From positions 1,903,199-1,967,198 of the forward strand of contig NZ_BSUO01000001.1 of the NCBI RefSeq assembly GCF_030161635.1: DNA of 64,000 bases, written 5' to 3'. A program made the position numbers and the translations under genes. This DNA is from Mobilicoccus caccae. GTDB taxonomy: Bacteria > Actinomycetota > Actinomycetes > Actinomycetales > Dermatophilaceae. Below, piece by piece: positions 63,382 through 64,000 of the stretch. Positions within the stretch are counted from its first letter, which is position 1; every line of letters begins with the position of its first letter. The notes under the pieces were generated by a model that did no database searches, was not told where the DNA came from, and worked only from the letters and a program-made list of their open reading frames with translations.

Positions 63382-64000
63382 TCACCGCTCCCCCTCACCG
63401 GAGAACACGTGGAACAGGACCGACATGCGGATGCTCACACCGGCGTTGACCTGCTCGAGGATGAGGCTGCGGGCGTGGTCAGCGGCCTCGGGGCTGATCT
63501 CCAGGCCACGGTTCATCGGGCCGGGGTGGCAGATGACCGCGTGCTCGGGCAGCCGGGCGACACGCTCGCGCGTCAGGCCCCAGCCGGCGACGTAGTCGTT
63601 CTCGGAGGGGAAGAACCCGCCGCTCATGCGCTCGCGCTGGACGCGCAGCATCATGAGGGAGTCGACGGTGGGCAGGACCTCGTCGAGGTCGTGGGTGATG
63701 CGCACCCCGTCGTCGACGACGGGCCACTCCCGCACGCCCTGCGGCATGAGGGTCGGCGGGGCCACGAGCGTGACGGTCGCACCGAGCGTGCGCAGGCACG
63801 TGAGGTTGCTGCGGACCACGCGGGAGTGGAACAGGTCACCGACGATGGCGACGTGCTTGCCCTCGAGGTCACCGAGGCGCTTGCGCATGGCGTAGGCGTC
63901 GAGCAGGGCCTGGGTGGGGTGGCCGTGCATCCCGTCGCCGGCGTTGATGACCGGCAGGCCGGTCCACTCCATCGCCCGCTGCGGGGCGCCGGATCCCTTG
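63382..64000 (-). CDS. pyrB: Aspartate carbamoyltransferase, C-terminal part (cut by window edge)
   Basis: Joins carbamoyl phosphate and aspartate. Only the C-terminal 205 residues or so are inside the window: [49 protein letters not shown], and [13 protein letters not shown] are diagnostic. The start and any upstream pyrR attenuation control lie to the right of base 64000. Confidence 0.96.
   Translation of the reverse strand, partial: KGSGAPQRAMEWTGLPVINAGDGMHGHPTQALLDAYAMRKRLGDLEGKHVAIVGDLFHSRVVRSNLTCLRTLGATVTLVAPPTLMPQGVREWPVVDDGVRITHDLDEVLPTVDSLMMLRVQRERMSGGFFPSENDYVAGWGLTRERVARLPEHAVICHPGPMNRGLEISPEAADHARSLILEQVNAGVSIRMSVLFHVFSGEGER

Overview
The window is very GC-rich, with heavy GTG start use, many TANNNT -10 boxes 6-8 nt before start codons (leaderless genes), an actinobacterial-type integration host factor next to gmk, and the gene order pyrB-pyrC-carA-carB-pyrK-pyrD / pyrF / mihF-gmk-rpoZ-coaBC-metK / priA-def-fmt-rsmB / rpe-ribD-ribE-ribBA-ribH-hisE-hisG. 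This points firmly to an Actinomycetota chromosome. A Micrococcales-type organism (Dermatophilaceae or Intrasporangiaceae-like) is my guess and is not proven here. No tRNA, rRNA, CRISPR array, prophage or insertion sequence was recognised.

Bases 1-27.4 kb are a dispersed cobalamin (vitamin B12) region. Two minus-strand units each start with a compact cobalamin riboswitch: cobB (running off the left edge), and cobN followed by a fused ChlI/ChlD-type chelatase and perhaps mmuM. A leaderless plus-strand operon carries cobG-cobH-cobIJ-fucU-like. A minus-strand operon carries cobI-cobL-cobE-cobM. cobO and cobK stand alone. A second plus-strand group carries cbiD, a small membrane protein, cbiT and a GPP34 gene. 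The gene set mixes markers of the aerobic route (CobG, CobN, CobK, CobE) with the anaerobic-type CbiD. Between cobK and cbiD lies a 0.55-kb cluster of interleaved palindromic repeats. Scattered among these genes are a secreted thermonuclease, two VOC proteins, a TetR regulator divergent from an alpha/beta hydrolase across a 15-bp-arm operator, a glutathione peroxidase and a PIG-L deacetylase.

Bases 27.5-38.6 kb hold hisF, an FUSC transporter, a PH-domain protein, hisG-hisE, and an FMN-riboswitch riboflavin operon (ribD-ribE-PnuC/RibM-like transporter-ribBA-ribH) with nearly every junction overlapping. They are followed by rpe and a soluble tandem-GAF chemoreceptor.

Bases 38.7-64 kb are the conserved housekeeping block: rsmB, fmt, def, priA, a divergent glgC, metK, coaBC, rpoZ, gmk, mihF, a chorismate mutase, pyrF and the pyrBC-carAB-pyrKD operon, with pyrB cut by the right edge. 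An RND/MMPL transporter plus a NarL-type two-component system sits in opposite orientation between pyrD and pyrF.

Eleven genes (yihY, chelatase, tetR, hydrolase, cobE, cobK, ribD, rpe, priA, glgC, mmpL) are broken by small frame shifts, nearly all attributable to one missing base in a run of 4-5 G or C. Because several are normally essential, I read most of these as errors in the underlying sequence rather than decay, and annotate each as one gene over its full span.
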